DNA from: CAMAXB01 sp041746615
GTDB taxonomy: Bacteria > Verrucomicrobiota > Verrucomicrobiia > Opitutales > Opitutaceae
Assembly (NCBI GenBank): GCA_041746615.1
Contig: JBGTGS010000271.1
Coordinates: 1 to 63,364 of the forward strand
Length of the DNA stretch: 63,364 nt
Reading direction: 5' to 3'
Under the pieces are notes generated by a model that saw only the letters and a list, made by a program, of their open reading frames with translations, searched no databases and had not been told where the DNA came from. Positions 26,142-33,508 of this stretch are shown here, piece after piece. The translations under genes and the position numbers were made by a program. Within the stretch, counting starts at the first letter, position 1; every line of letters begins with the position of its first letter.

Positions 26142-26611
26142 CAGTTATTGAGAAAGGAATCCGCCTCGAGAAGGTCGAGGCCGAGGTTGTGATAATGATC
26201 GAGAATGGCTGCCGGCGCAGAGGCCGGATCAGAAACGAGGCCGGCGGTCAGTATTTCACCGCGGGCCTCCAACCACTCATCGAATACCTTGGCTTGGAGC
26301 AACGTAGCCGGGTAGTCCGCAAGGACAAAGCCCGCATCAGGTTTGCGCATCCAGAACCACCGGCGCATGAGCGCTAAAGTGGCCTGCTCCATCGCGGCCG
26401 GACCGGATGAAACCGCCTTGCCGGCCTGATGGCCGGAAGACTTGGGATGCGAAATCCCCGACCGCACCAGTTGGGTCGGAGAGACGTGCTCTAGATTCAA
26501 AGAACGGGCTCGGTCTGAAAGAGCGGGGCTCATGGGACCGAGGATCAGGAGTTTAACCTTTGCGGGGTCGCCGCAGGAGGAAAAGAGAGAGAACGTGGTC
26601 GGTGCCTCCAC
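26141..26611 (-). CDS. Degenerate adenylate kinase-like protein without P-loop
   Basis: This intact 156-residue frame lies exactly where adk normally sits, between secY and map. It aligns with adenylate kinase: VKLLILGP matches the first strand, SLNLEHVSPTQLVRSGI matches the L..HISTGDLLR region, and GFVLADYPATLLQA matches GFLLDGFPRTLPQA. The P-loop GPPGAGKGT has become GPMSPALSD (residues 25-33), the Arg of FPR is replaced by Ala, and the LID domain is missing. It is unlikely to phosphorylate AMP. The GTG at 26611 is the only plausible upstream start but lacks a clear Shine-Dalgarno, so the start is uncertain. The stop overlaps map (TGATG). The reading frame has been kept open, arguing for a retained non-catalytic role. 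Confidence 0.75.
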   Translation of the reverse strand: MEAPTTFSLFSSCGDPAKVKLLILGPMSPALSDRARSLNLEHVSPTQLVRSGISHPKSSGHQAGKAVSSGPAAMEQATLALMRRWFWMRKPDAGFVLADYPATLLQAKVFDEWLEARGEILTAGLVSDPASAPAAILDHYHNLGLDLLEADSFLNN

Positions 26612-26624
26612 CGAAGTAAAGCCC

Positions 26625-28130
26625 TTAATTGGCTCCCCCAAATTCGCGCCAGAGCCAGATCGACAGACCCAGCAAAAGCATGCCTCCCATGAAAGCCGTG
26701 AGCTTGAGCACGGCATCAGAGCTGGCCGCATCACCCAAGGCGGACTGCTGGGTGGCGCTGCGTGCCCGGATGCGTCCCTTTTTAAGGAAACCGTCGTAGT
26801 GCCGTTGGAGGAGGAAGGTTTCAATCTGGCGCATTGTGTCCAAAATGACACCCACGGTGATCAACATGCCGGTGCCACCGAAGAAGATCGCAATCCGTGT
26901 CGGTACGTTCAGTTCGGCCATCAGGACGTCCGGGAAAACCGCAATCACGGTCAGGAAGATCGCACCCGCCAGCGTCAGCCGGGTCATGATGAAATCGAGG
27001 AACTGCGCCGTCGGTGATCCTGGGCGCACTCCCGGGATATAGCCGCCGTATTTCTTCAGATCATCCGCAATCTGGATGGGTTTGAACATCACGGAGACCC
27101 AGAAGTAGCTGAAGAAAAGGATCAGGGTTGCCATGCTGGCGTAGTACACCCAATTGCCGCGAACGAGGTTGTTCGAGAAGTCGACCAGGAACTTGAGATC
27201 AAAGGCCGCCCCTACCTGAGAAAAGATCTGCTGGGGAAAGAGCAGGATCGCACTGGCAAAGATGACGGGCATCACGCCGGAATAGTTGACCTTCAGGGGC
27301 AGGAAGGAACTTTGGCCACCCATGACCTTGTTGCCCACCACGCGTTTGGCGTACTGGACCGGGATCTTTCGTTGGGCCTGCACCACCATGATGATGCCCA
27401 TGGTCACGATCACGAACAGCGAGAGCATGACGATAGCCTGGGGCAGACCCAGACTCTGCACGCCCACGGGGGCAAAGAAGAGCTGGTAAGTGGCTGCAGC
27501 CGCGCCGGGAAGATCGGAGAGAATGCCAATCGTGATGAGCAGGGAGACACCATTGCCAATGCCGCGCTGGGTGATCTGCTCGCCCAGCCACATCAGGAGC
27601 ATGGTCCCGGCAGTCATGATGATGACCGAGGTGATCAGGAACAACATCTTGCTCACGATCACGATCTCACCGTACTGATTGACATCATATCCGGGAAAGA
27701 GGCGTCCGGGATTCTCAAGGGCCAGGATGAGCAAGGTTCCCTGAACCAGACAGATGAGCACCGTGGCATAACGCGTGTACTGGGTGAGCTTCTGCCGTCC
27801 CACATCACCCTCCTGCTGTAACCGGCTCAGGAAGGGAACCACCGCGGTCATCAACTGAAAAATGATGGATGCACTGATATACGGCATGATGCCCAGCGCC
27901 CCGATGGCTCCCTGGACGAGGGCGCCACCCGTGAACATATTGTACAGACCGACGAGCGCGCCACCGCCGGCTGCCGTCTGATCGGCGAAAAAGGCCTGCA
28001 GCGGCTTGGGATCAAGACCGGGCAGCGGGATGATCGCCGCCACCCGGGCAATGAAGAGCAATGACAGGGTGTAGAAGATGCGCTGGCGCAGCTCGGGAAT
28101 CTTCAGCGAGTTCGTGAAAGCAGAAAGCAT
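26625..28130 (-). CDS. secY: Protein translocase subunit SecY with an extra C-terminal membrane segment
   Basis: SecY forms the protein-conducting channel. The 501-residue protein has the ten canonical membrane segments, beginning after LKIPELRQRIFYTLSLLFIA, with the plug region and cytoplasmic loops (IPVQYAKRVVGNKVMGGQSS). The usual C-terminus, RHYDGFLKKGRIRARSA, is followed here by about 50 more residues ending in a strongly hydrophobic stretch at about 474-494 (VLKLTAFMGGMLLLGLSIWL), apparently an eleventh membrane segment. SecY is usually about 430-450 residues. It lies between rplO and the adk-like gene. secE is at 55490-55693, and no secG is seen. Confidence 0.97.
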   Translation of the reverse strand: MLSAFTNSLKIPELRQRIFYTLSLLFIARVAAIIPLPGLDPKPLQAFFADQTAAGGGALVGLYNMFTGGALVQGAIGALGIMPYISASIIFQLMTAVVPFLSRLQQEGDVGRQKLTQYTRYATVLICLVQGTLLILALENPGRLFPGYDVNQYGEIVIVSKMLFLITSVIIMTAGTMLLMWLGEQITQRGIGNGVSLLITIGILSDLPGAAAATYQLFFAPVGVQSLGLPQAIVMLSLFVIVTMGIIMVVQAQRKIPVQYAKRVVGNKVMGGQSSFLPLKVNYSGVMPVIFASAILLFPQQIFSQVGAAFDLKFLVDFSNNLVRGNWVYYASMATLILFFSYFWVSVMFKPIQIADDLKKYGGYIPGVRPGSPTAQFLDFIMTRLTLAGAIFLTVIAVFPDVLMAELNVPTRIAIFFGGTGMLITVGVILDTMRQIETFLLQRHYDGFLKKGRIRARSATQQSALGDAASSDAVLKLTAFMGGMLLLGLSIWLWREFGGAN

Positions 28131-28236
28131 CTTAATTTCGAATTACGGATTGCGGATTGCTGAATGCTGGCTTCGGAGGAGGCGCGGGAACGGGATGGGA
28201 TCAGTCCGCACTTACATTCCGAAATCAGCAACGACC
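28131..28236. repeat. Reiterated-word spacer, rplO-secY
   Basis: This 106-bp spacer includes iterated GGATTGC/GAATTACG-type words (acggattgcggattgctgaa, about 28145-28164) just upstream of the secY start on the minus strand. The words resemble those of the rpmC-rpsQ spacer (aatttcggatttcgga). No gene, clear promoter or terminator is recognisable. Confidence 0.45.
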
Positions 28237-28683
28237 TCAGGCAACGATGGCCTGGCCGCCGGCCTGCTCGATCTTGGCCTTGGCTGATTCCGAGAATTTG
28301 CTGGCGGTGATTTTGAGCGCACGGGTGAGCTCTCCGTCGCCGAGCACCTTGAGATAGGTCTCGTCCTTGCGGATAAGCCCGGCCTGGGCCAGCACGGCGG
28401 CATCCACCTCGGTGACCGAGTCTGGCAGACGGGAGAGGTCACCCAGATTGACGATCACAGGCTCGACCCGGAAGGCCGCCTGGTTGAAGCCGCGGTGAGG
28501 CAGCTTGCGGTAGAGGGGCATCTGGCCGCCTTCGAAACCGGGACGGATGCTGCCACCGGAGCGGGCAGTCTGACCCTTGCCACCGCGACCGGAGGTTTTG
28601 CCATGACCGCTGCCCTCGCCGCAGCCGACGCGCTTGCGACGGTGCACGGCACCTTCGACGTTCTTGAGTTCGTGTAGTTTCAT
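28237..28683 (-). CDS. rplO: 50S ribosomal protein L15
   Basis: L15 is a late-assembling large-subunit protein. The 148-residue sequence begins MKLHELKNVEGAVHRRKRVG. It has the glycine/arginine-rich extension GRGGKGQTARSGGSIRPGFE and the globular end FSESAKAKIEQAGGQAIVA. An AGGA motif lies about 8-11 bp before the ATG. The gap to rpsE is only 63 bp, so the rpmD (L30) gene usually found here is absent. Confidence 0.98.
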   Translation of the reverse strand: MKLHELKNVEGAVHRRKRVGCGEGSGHGKTSGRGGKGQTARSGGSIRPGFEGGQMPLYRKLPHRGFNQAAFRVEPVIVNLGDLSRLPDSVTEVDAAVLAQAGLIRKDETYLKVLGDGELTRALKITASKFSESAKAKIEQAGGQAIVA

Positions 28684-28746
28684 GATGTTCCTGGTAGTGC
28701 GCCCCGGGCAACCAGTGCCGGCGGGACTCGGATGAAAAGATGAAAA

Positions 28747-29271
28747 TCAGGCGATCTTGCGCACGATCGCGATGTCCTCGGCCAGACGAAGCTGGCGGAG
28801 GGCTGCAAGCGTGGCCTGGACGACGGCGATGTGGTTCTTGGAACCCATCGACTTGGTCAGGATGTTCTTGACGCCGGCCGCCTCCAGCACGGCGCGGACA
28901 CCACCGCCGGCAATGAGACCGGTACCGGGTGAGGCCGGCCGCAGCAGCACGCGTCCGCCGTCATATTCGCCAAGGACATCATGGGGAATGGTGTCCCCCT
29001 TGAGCTTGACGTGCACCATGCGCTTGCGGGCATGCTCGGTGCCTTTCTTGATGGCATCAGGAACCTCATTGGCCTTGCCGAGGCCGACGCCGATGTTGCC
29101 CTTGCGGTCGCCGACAACGGCGAGAGCCGAGAAGCTGAAGCGACGGCCACCCTTGACGACCTTGGCGCAGCGGTTGATGAAGACGACCTTCTCGACCATC
29201 TCCGGCGCGCCGTCAGCCGGGGCGGAGTCACGGCGGTTGTCACGGCGGGAACTATAATTGGGTTGGCTCAT
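28747..29271 (-). CDS. rpsE: 30S ribosomal protein S5
   Basis: S5 helps maintain decoding accuracy and mRNA unwinding at the entry channel. The start at 29271 gives 174 residues (MSQPNYSSRRDNRRD...). The double-stranded-RNA-binding-like domain follows at about residue 29 (VEKVVFINRCAKVVKGGRRF), then GDRKGNIGVGLGKANEVPDA and the C-terminal domain around GVKNILTKSMGSKNHIAVVQ. A longer frame upstream lies opposite rplR and has no similarity. Only 4 bp separate it from the rplR stop. Confidence 0.97.
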   Translation of the reverse strand: MSQPNYSSRRDNRRDSAPADGAPEMVEKVVFINRCAKVVKGGRRFSFSALAVVGDRKGNIGVGLGKANEVPDAIKKGTEHARKRMVHVKLKGDTIPHDVLGEYDGGRVLLRPASPGTGLIAGGGVRAVLEAAGVKNILTKSMGSKNHIAVVQATLAALRQLRLAEDIAIVRKIA

Positions 29272-29275
29272 GGGC

Positions 29276-29638
29276 TTAGAATTGAAGACCGCCCTCGCGC
29301 GCGGAGTCGGCGAAGGCTTTGACTTTACCGTGATAGCGGGCGCCATTCCGGTCAAAGACGACCGGGCCGAGGCCGGCAGCCTTGGCCTTGGCGGCAAAGG
29401 CGACCCCAAGCTCCTTGGCACCGGCAAGGTTGGCGGCAAGCTTCTGCTTGCGGAGGCCGGCATCGAGGCTTGAAAGAAAAACCAGGGTCGTGCCGGTCTC
29501 GTCGTTGATGGCCTGCGCGTAGATATGCTTGGTCGTAAACTTGACGGACACGCGAGGGCGGGCGGCAGTGCCGGTGACCTTCTTGCGAATGCGCCATTTG
29601 CGCTTCTGGAGAAGCTTGGCTTTGTGAATGGTATTCAT
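29276..29638 (-). CDS. rplR: 50S ribosomal protein L18
   Basis: L18 binds 5S rRNA with L5 in the central protuberance. The 120-residue protein starts MNTIHKAKLLQKRKWRIRKK, contains RPRVSVKFTTKHIYAQAIND, and ends with the conserved GARYHGKVKAFADSAREGGL. It sits between rplF and rpsE as in the spc operon. The start codon has no Shine-Dalgarno; the leader is C-rich. Confidence 0.98.
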   Translation of the reverse strand: MNTIHKAKLLQKRKWRIRKKVTGTAARPRVSVKFTTKHIYAQAINDETGTTLVFLSSLDAGLRKQKLAANLAGAKELGVAFAAKAKAAGLGPVVFDRNGARYHGKVKAFADSAREGGLQF

Positions 29639-29673
29639 GGCTGATGGGCCCTGGGTAAGGTTGTAATGTTGGG

Positions 29674-30213
29674 TTAGGCGACGGTCTTGCCTTCCTTGCG
29701 GCGGACGCGCTCACCCACGATACGCACACCCTTGCCCTTATAAGGCTCGGGCGGATAGTAGGAGCGGATTTCGGCGGTGACCTGCCCGACAAGCTGCTTG
29801 TCCGCACCCTCGATCCGGACCTTGGTCTGGTCGGTCACGGTGACTTTGATGCCTTCGGGAATGTCGTGGAGGATCTGATGCGAATAGCCGAGGGCCAGAT
29901 CGAGCTGTTTGCCCTTGAGATTGGCCTTGAAGCCAACGCCCTGGATTTCGAGCTCCTTGACGTAGCCTTCGGACACCCCCTTGACCATGCCGGCTATGAC
30001 CGAACGCACGGTGCCATACATGGCACGGGCGAAGCGACTGGTGTCCCCGGTGGGCGCAACCGTGACTTCCTTATCAGCCATGGAAATGTTGACGACGGGG
30101 GCAAAGGTTTTGGAGATTTTGCCCTTGGGGCCTTCGACGCTCACGGTGCTGCCCTTGATGTCGACCTTGACCTTGTCGGGAATGCTGACGGGTTGTTTAC
30201 CAATTCGGCTCAT
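29674..30213 (-). CDS. rplF: 50S ribosomal protein L6
   Basis: L6 lies near the factor-binding centre of the large subunit. The 179-residue protein begins MSRIGKQPVSIPDKVKVDIK and ends with the signature PEPYKGKGVRIVGERVRRKE. ATG 30213 is chosen over an upstream ATG because a good Shine-Dalgarno (AAGGAG, 8 nt spacing) precedes it and the family starts here. This is one of the minority of genes in the block with a strong Shine-Dalgarno. Confidence 0.98.
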   Translation of the reverse strand: MSRIGKQPVSIPDKVKVDIKGSTVSVEGPKGKISKTFAPVVNISMADKEVTVAPTGDTSRFARAMYGTVRSVIAGMVKGVSEGYVKELEIQGVGFKANLKGKQLDLALGYSHQILHDIPEGIKVTVTDQTKVRIEGADKQLVGQVTAEIRSYYPPEPYKGKGVRIVGERVRRKEGKTVA

Positions 30214-30226
30214 GGTGGTGATCTCC

Positions 30227-30619
30227 TTACCAAATGTTGCAGAGCAGTTCGCCACCGGCCTTGTTGCGGCGGCAGTCCTGATCCTTCATCAACCCCTTAG
30301 AGGTGGAGACGACGCTGATACCCAGGCCGTTGAGGACGCGGGGAATCTCGGTGTAGCGATAATAAAGACGGCGACCCGGGGTGGATACACGGGTCAGCCC
30401 GGTGATGGCAGGGGCGCCATCAACATACTTCATGGCGACGACAAGCACCTTGTGCCCCTCGGGACTGGTGTCGTTGCGGTGGTCGGCCACATAGCCCTCG
30501 GCTTTGAGGATTGCCGCGAGGCTCTCCTTTAGGCGGGAATGCGGTATCGCACACTCGTCGAGACGGGCCTTGCTCGCATTGCGAAGGCGCGTGAGGAAGT
30601 CTGAAATCGGATCGGTCAT
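30227..30619 (-). CDS. rpsH: 30S ribosomal protein S8
   Basis: S8 binds the central domain of 16S rRNA and in enterics represses the spc operon. The 130-residue protein begins MTDPISDFLTRLRNASKARL and ends with the conserved GISVVSTSKGLMKDQDCRRN region. It lies 13 bp upstream of rplF. A possible regulatory hairpin for this operon is noted in the rplX-rplE spacer. Confidence 0.98.
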   Translation of the reverse strand: MTDPISDFLTRLRNASKARLDECAIPHSRLKESLAAILKAEGYVADHRNDTSPEGHKVLVVAMKYVDGAPAITGLTRVSTPGRRLYYRYTEIPRVLNGLGISVVSTSKGLMKDQDCRRNKAGGELLCNIW

Positions 30620-30661
30620 GGATGGATGCTGTTGGATCGGGAGGCCGGGTGGATCATATCC

Positions 30662-30678
30662 AAGCGCCGGTGGCGCTT
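30662..30678 (-). promoter_or_regulatory. Hairpin in rpsN-rpsH spacer
   Basis: A perfect 7-bp stem, aagcgcc / ggcgctt, with a 3-nt loop lies in the 80-bp spacer between rpsN and rpsH. There is no U-tract on the minus strand, so it is not a terminator. It may affect processing or stability of the polycistronic message. Confidence 0.4.
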
Positions 30679-30699
30679 ACTTCCGCCCGGAAAAGTGGG

Positions 30700-31005
30700 T
30701 TACCAGGAGGATTTTATGACTCCGGGGATTTTGCCTGAGAGGGCGAGTTCGCGGAACTGGATGCGGGAGACGCCGAACTTGCCGATGAAGGCGCGCGGAC
30801 GGCCGCTCATCGAGCAACGGTTCCGGATGCGCACCTTGGATGAATTGCGGGGGAGCTTCTGGAGCTGCTTTTGGGCGGCGTAGAAGTCCTCATCGGTGGT
30901 TTCGGGATTGATGAGGGCAGCCTTCAGTTCGGCGCGCTTGGCGGCGTACTTGGCGGTGAGGTGCTTGCGCTTCTCGTTACGGTTGATGGCGGAGGTCTTC
31001 GGCAT
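30700..31005 (-). CDS. rpsN: 30S ribosomal protein S14 (zinc-free long form)
   Basis: S14 is part of the small-subunit head. The 101-residue length and the segment NRCSMSGRPRAFIGKFGVSR lacking CxxC pairs show the long, zinc-independent form. The start at 31005 gives MPKTSAINRNEKRKHLTAKY. It lies 13 bp downstream of rplE. The leader has no Shine-Dalgarno. Confidence 0.98.
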   Translation of the reverse strand: MPKTSAINRNEKRKHLTAKYAAKRAELKAALINPETTDEDFYAAQKQLQKLPRNSSKVRIRNRCSMSGRPRAFIGKFGVSRIQFRELALSGKIPGVIKSSW

Positions 31006-31018
31006 GGCGGGAAAGGGT

Positions 31019-31594
31019 TCAGGCGGCCTGGGTTTTCGCACCCTCGGTGCGGCGGAAGGGCATGCCAAGCAGCTTGAGCAGCTCGCGGCCCTCGTCATCG
31101 TCCACGGCGGAGGTGACGATGGTGACGTCGAGCCCCATGCTCTTCTTGACGTTTTCCACGGTGATTTCCGGGAAGATGGTGAAATCAGTAATCCCCAGAT
31201 TGTAGTTCCCCTGCCCGTCCAGACGGGTCGATACCCCGCGGAAGTCCCGAATGGTGGGGAGGGCAACCGCCAGCAGGCGGTATAGAAACTCCCACATGGT
31301 GTCGCCCCGGAGGGTGACGTGCGCACCGACGACCTGTCCTTGGCGGAGCTTGAAGTTGGATATGGCCTTCTTGGACTTCGCAAGCACGGGCTTCTGGCCG
31401 GCGATGGTCGCGAGGTCGCGGGCGATGTCGGCGATCTGATTCTTGTCGGCCTCGGCATCGATGCCGGTGTTCAGCGAGATTTTGGCGATCCTCGGCACCT
31501 CGAGGGCGTTCTTGTAGCCACGGCGCTTGATAAGCTCGGGCACGACCTGCTCGAGATAGGTCTTTTTGAGAGTGGGAGTGTATTTGCTGCTCAT
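31019..31594 (-). CDS. rplE: 50S ribosomal protein L5
   Basis: L5 binds 5S rRNA and contacts the P-site tRNA and S13. The 191-residue protein contains the conserved PRIAKISLNTGIDAEADKNQ, GQVVGAHVTLRGDTMWEFLY and the C-terminal VTIVTSAVDDDEGRELLKLL. It is preceded by a 117-bp spacer with a hairpin, the position where S8 feedback control acts in the enteric spc operon. Confidence 0.98.
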   Translation of the reverse strand: MSSKYTPTLKKTYLEQVVPELIKRRGYKNALEVPRIAKISLNTGIDAEADKNQIADIARDLATIAGQKPVLAKSKKAISNFKLRQGQVVGAHVTLRGDTMWEFLYRLLAVALPTIRDFRGVSTRLDGQGNYNLGITDFTIFPEITVENVKKSMGLDVTIVTSAVDDDEGRELLKLLGMPFRRTEGAKTQAA

Positions 31595-31656
31595 GATGGG
31601 ATGCCCCGGATTACCGACCCGGAGACGGGAGCTGAATGTTGAAAGTGAAAAGAGGA

Positions 31657-31699
31657 CAAGTAACGCAGGCGGCGGGCGGGCTTGGCAAGCGGTTACTTG
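31657..31699 (-). promoter_or_regulatory. Candidate autoregulatory hairpin in rplX-rplE spacer
   Basis: The 117-bp spacer between rplX and rplE contains the exact inverted repeat caagtaac (31657-31664) and gttacttg (31692-31699), extendable inward by GC pairs with a bulge and enclosing a G-rich loop. In enteric bacteria S8 represses translation at the rplE region of this operon. Position makes this a candidate S8-type element, but the S8 consensus was not confirmed. Confidence 0.35.
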
Positions 31700-31711
31700 A
31701 AAAGCAGTGCA

Positions 31712-31987
31712 TCAGGCCTTGGCGGGCACCTCGACATCGCGCTTCTTGGAGGCGTCATACCGGGACTTGAGCATCAGGTTGGAGATGTGGACGGATCCTT
31801 CGCGCTCCACGATGGCACCATTGGGATTCTCCTGGGATTTCTTGACGTGACGCTTCATCATGGCGACGCCTTCGATGCGCGCACGTTGTTTGGCAGGGAG
31901 GATCTCAAGGATCTTGCCTGACTTGCCCTTGTGGGCGCCGGAGATAACGACGATTTCGTCACCGCGTTTGATGTGAAACTTCTGCAT
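31712..31987 (-). CDS. rplX: 50S ribosomal protein L24
   Basis: L24 initiates large-subunit assembly. The 91-residue protein has a KOW motif near the N-terminus (GDEIVVISGAHKGKSGKILE), followed by RARIEGVAMMKRHVKKSQEN. A strong Shine-Dalgarno (GGAGGT) precedes the ATG at 31987. It starts 1 bp after the rplN stop, so coupling is likely. Confidence 0.98.
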   Translation of the reverse strand: MQKFHIKRGDEIVVISGAHKGKSGKILEILPAKQRARIEGVAMMKRHVKKSQENPNGAIVEREGSVHISNLMLKSRYDASKKRDVEVPAKA

Positions 31988-31988
31988 G

Positions 31989-32354
31989 TTAGAGTACCTC
32001 CGGAGCGAGCGAGATGATCTTCATATAGTTCTTCGCACGCAGTTCGCGGGCGACCGGGCCAAAGATGCGGGTGCCCTTGGGATTGCCATCCGTTCCGAGG
32101 ATAACGATGGCATTGCTGTCAAAGCGCAGGTAGCTGCCGTCGGCACGCCGGACGGCGGCCTTGGTACGGACCACGACGGCTTTGGTGACTTCGCCTTTCT
32201 TGACGGTCGCGTCAGTGGAACTGTCCTTGATATGGACGGTGATGATGTCGCCCACACCTGCGGAATCGGTGTTCTGGCCTTTGCGGCGGATCATGGATGC
32301 CTTGCGGGCACCCGTGTTGTCGGCGACATCGAGAATGGATCGGAGTTGGATCAT
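31989..32354 (-). CDS. rplN: 50S ribosomal protein L14
   Basis: L14 contributes to intersubunit bridges. The 121-residue protein begins MIQLRSILDVADNTGARKAS and contains the signature VKKGEVTKAVVVRTKAAVRR and GTRIFGPVARELRAKNYMKI. It lies 32 bp downstream of rpsQ. There is no Shine-Dalgarno at its start. Confidence 0.98.
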   Translation of the reverse strand: MIQLRSILDVADNTGARKASMIRRKGQNTDSAGVGDIITVHIKDSSTDATVKKGEVTKAVVVRTKAAVRRADGSYLRFDSNAIVILGTDGNPKGTRIFGPVARELRAKNYMKIISLAPEVL

Positions 32355-32386
32355 GGCGGGCCTGGGTTAGGGATGCGGTTGTCGAT

Positions 32387-32719
32387 TCAGGCCTTGGCGG
32401 TCTTGGTGGGAACCTTGTCAGCGACGTCGTTTTCGGTGATGGCCTCGCCATGAGCGGAAACCGCCCGTTCGACCACGGTCACCACCCGCCAGCGCTTCAG
32501 GCGACTGATGGGACGGGTCTCCATGATCTCGACCTTGTCGCCAGAACGGGCTTCGTTCTTTTCGTCATGCACATGCACGACTGTCTGGCGGTTGATGACC
32601 TTCTTGTAGCGCGGATGCGGGACCTTGAAGGGAATGGTAACCTTGATGGACTTGTCACCAGAGCGGCTGGTGACGAAGCCCAGAAGGGTTTTGCGCGTAT
32701 TACGGGTCTCAGTGGACAT
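32387..32719 (-). CDS. rpsQ: 30S ribosomal protein S17
   Basis: S17 is a primary 16S rRNA binder with an OB fold. The 110-residue protein has the core RKTLLGFVTSRSGDKSIKVT, PFKVPHPRYKKVINRQTVVH and GDKVEIMETRPISRLKRWRV. About 20 C-terminal residues (ITENDVADKVPTKTAKA) extend beyond the usual length. It is preceded by a reiterated-word spacer and lacks a Shine-Dalgarno. Confidence 0.98.
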   Translation of the reverse strand: MSTETRNTRKTLLGFVTSRSGDKSIKVTIPFKVPHPRYKKVINRQTVVHVHDEKNEARSGDKVEIMETRPISRLKRWRVVTVVERAVSAHGEAITENDVADKVPTKTAKA

Positions 32720-32802
32720 GGCGTCGGATGAATTTCGGATTTCGGAGTGCAGAATGCGAAGGAGGGATGGTTGCGATCCGCTCCTGGGTTTCGCGGTCTG
32801 GC
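32720..32802. repeat. Reiterated-word spacer, rpmC-rpsQ
   Basis: The 83-bp spacer contains two near-identical words in tandem (aatttcggatttcgga, about 32730-32745) followed by gtgcagaatgcg. It resembles the rplO-secY spacer. It lies directly upstream of the rpsQ start and holds no gene or clear promoter. Confidence 0.45.
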
Positions 32803-32997
32803 TTAGGCGGCGGTCTGCTTCTGGCGGATGATGGTTTCGAGACGGGCAACGTCCTTGCGGAGGGTGCGGAGTTCGTGGGTCTTCTCGACCTGGCCGGTCT
32901 GCTTGCGCAGGCGCAGCTGGACCAGCTCCTCACGGGTGGAGCGAAGCTTGGTGGCCAGCTCGGCGGGGGAAAGTTCACGGATGTCTTTGGTCTTCAT
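32803..32997 (-). CDS. rpmC: 50S ribosomal protein L29
   Basis: L29 surrounds the polypeptide exit tunnel and helps dock trigger factor and SRP. The 64-residue protein begins MKTKDIRELSPAELATKLRS and has two helices typical of the family. The start at 32997 is supported by length and by the family N-terminus; 20 upstream in-frame codons lie in the spacer after rplP. Confidence 0.97.
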   Translation of the reverse strand: MKTKDIRELSPAELATKLRSTREELVQLRLRKQTGQVEKTHELRTLRKDVARLETIIRQKQTAA

Positions 32998-33020
32998 AGT
33001 CGGCGGCGGTCGGGTGGATG

Positions 33021-33443
33021 TCAGACAATCGTGCCTTCGCGCATGATGAAGCGGCAACGAAAGGGCAGCTTGGCATCGGCGAGACAGAAGGCCTCCTTGG
33101 CGATGGTTGCAGGAACGCCGGCAAGTTCAAAAATCACGGCTCCCGGTTTGATCTGGGCAACGTAGTATTCGACCGGGCCCTTGCCGGAACCCATGCGAAC
33201 CTCGGCGGGCTTCTTGGTGATCGGCTTGTGCGGGAACACGCGGATCCAAAGTTTGCCCTTGCGCTTGAGGTGGCGCGAGATGGTTACGCGAGCGGCCTCG
33301 ATCTGCCGGCCGGTCATGGGGCCACGGGAGAGGGATTGCAGGCCGAACTCGCCGAATGCGAGTGTGTTGCCGCGCTTGGCGTTCCCTTTGCGGGAACCCT
33401 TCTGCCATTTGCGGTATTTGGTACGGGCGGGAGCGAGAGCCAT
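33021..33443 (-). CDS. rplP: 50S ribosomal protein L16
   Basis: L16 helps position A-site tRNA and organise the peptidyl transferase centre. The 140-residue protein begins MALAPARTKYRKWQKGSRKG and includes FGEFGLQSLSRGPMTGRQIE, the region carrying the hydroxylated arginine in other bacteria, and MGSGKGPVEYYVAQIKPGAV. It lies between rpsC and rpmC in standard S10 order. Confidence 0.98.
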   Translation of the reverse strand: MALAPARTKYRKWQKGSRKGNAKRGNTLAFGEFGLQSLSRGPMTGRQIEAARVTISRHLKRKGKLWIRVFPHKPITKKPAEVRMGSGKGPVEYYVAQIKPGAVIFELAGVPATIAKEAFCLADAKLPFRCRFIMREGTIV

Positions 33444-33508
33444 GGGACGAGCAGTTTGAGAATTGTGATTGCAGATCTGAGATCACGCGCCGTTGGGGGC
33501 GCGAGAGA
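33444..33508. repeat. Reiterated-word spacer, rplP-rpsC
   Basis: This 65-bp AT-richer spacer carries gagaattgtgattgcagatc and the 7-mer ATCTGAG at 33475-33481, shared with the rpsK-rpsD and nusG-rplK spacers. It lies directly upstream of rplP. No gene is present. Confidence 0.4.
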
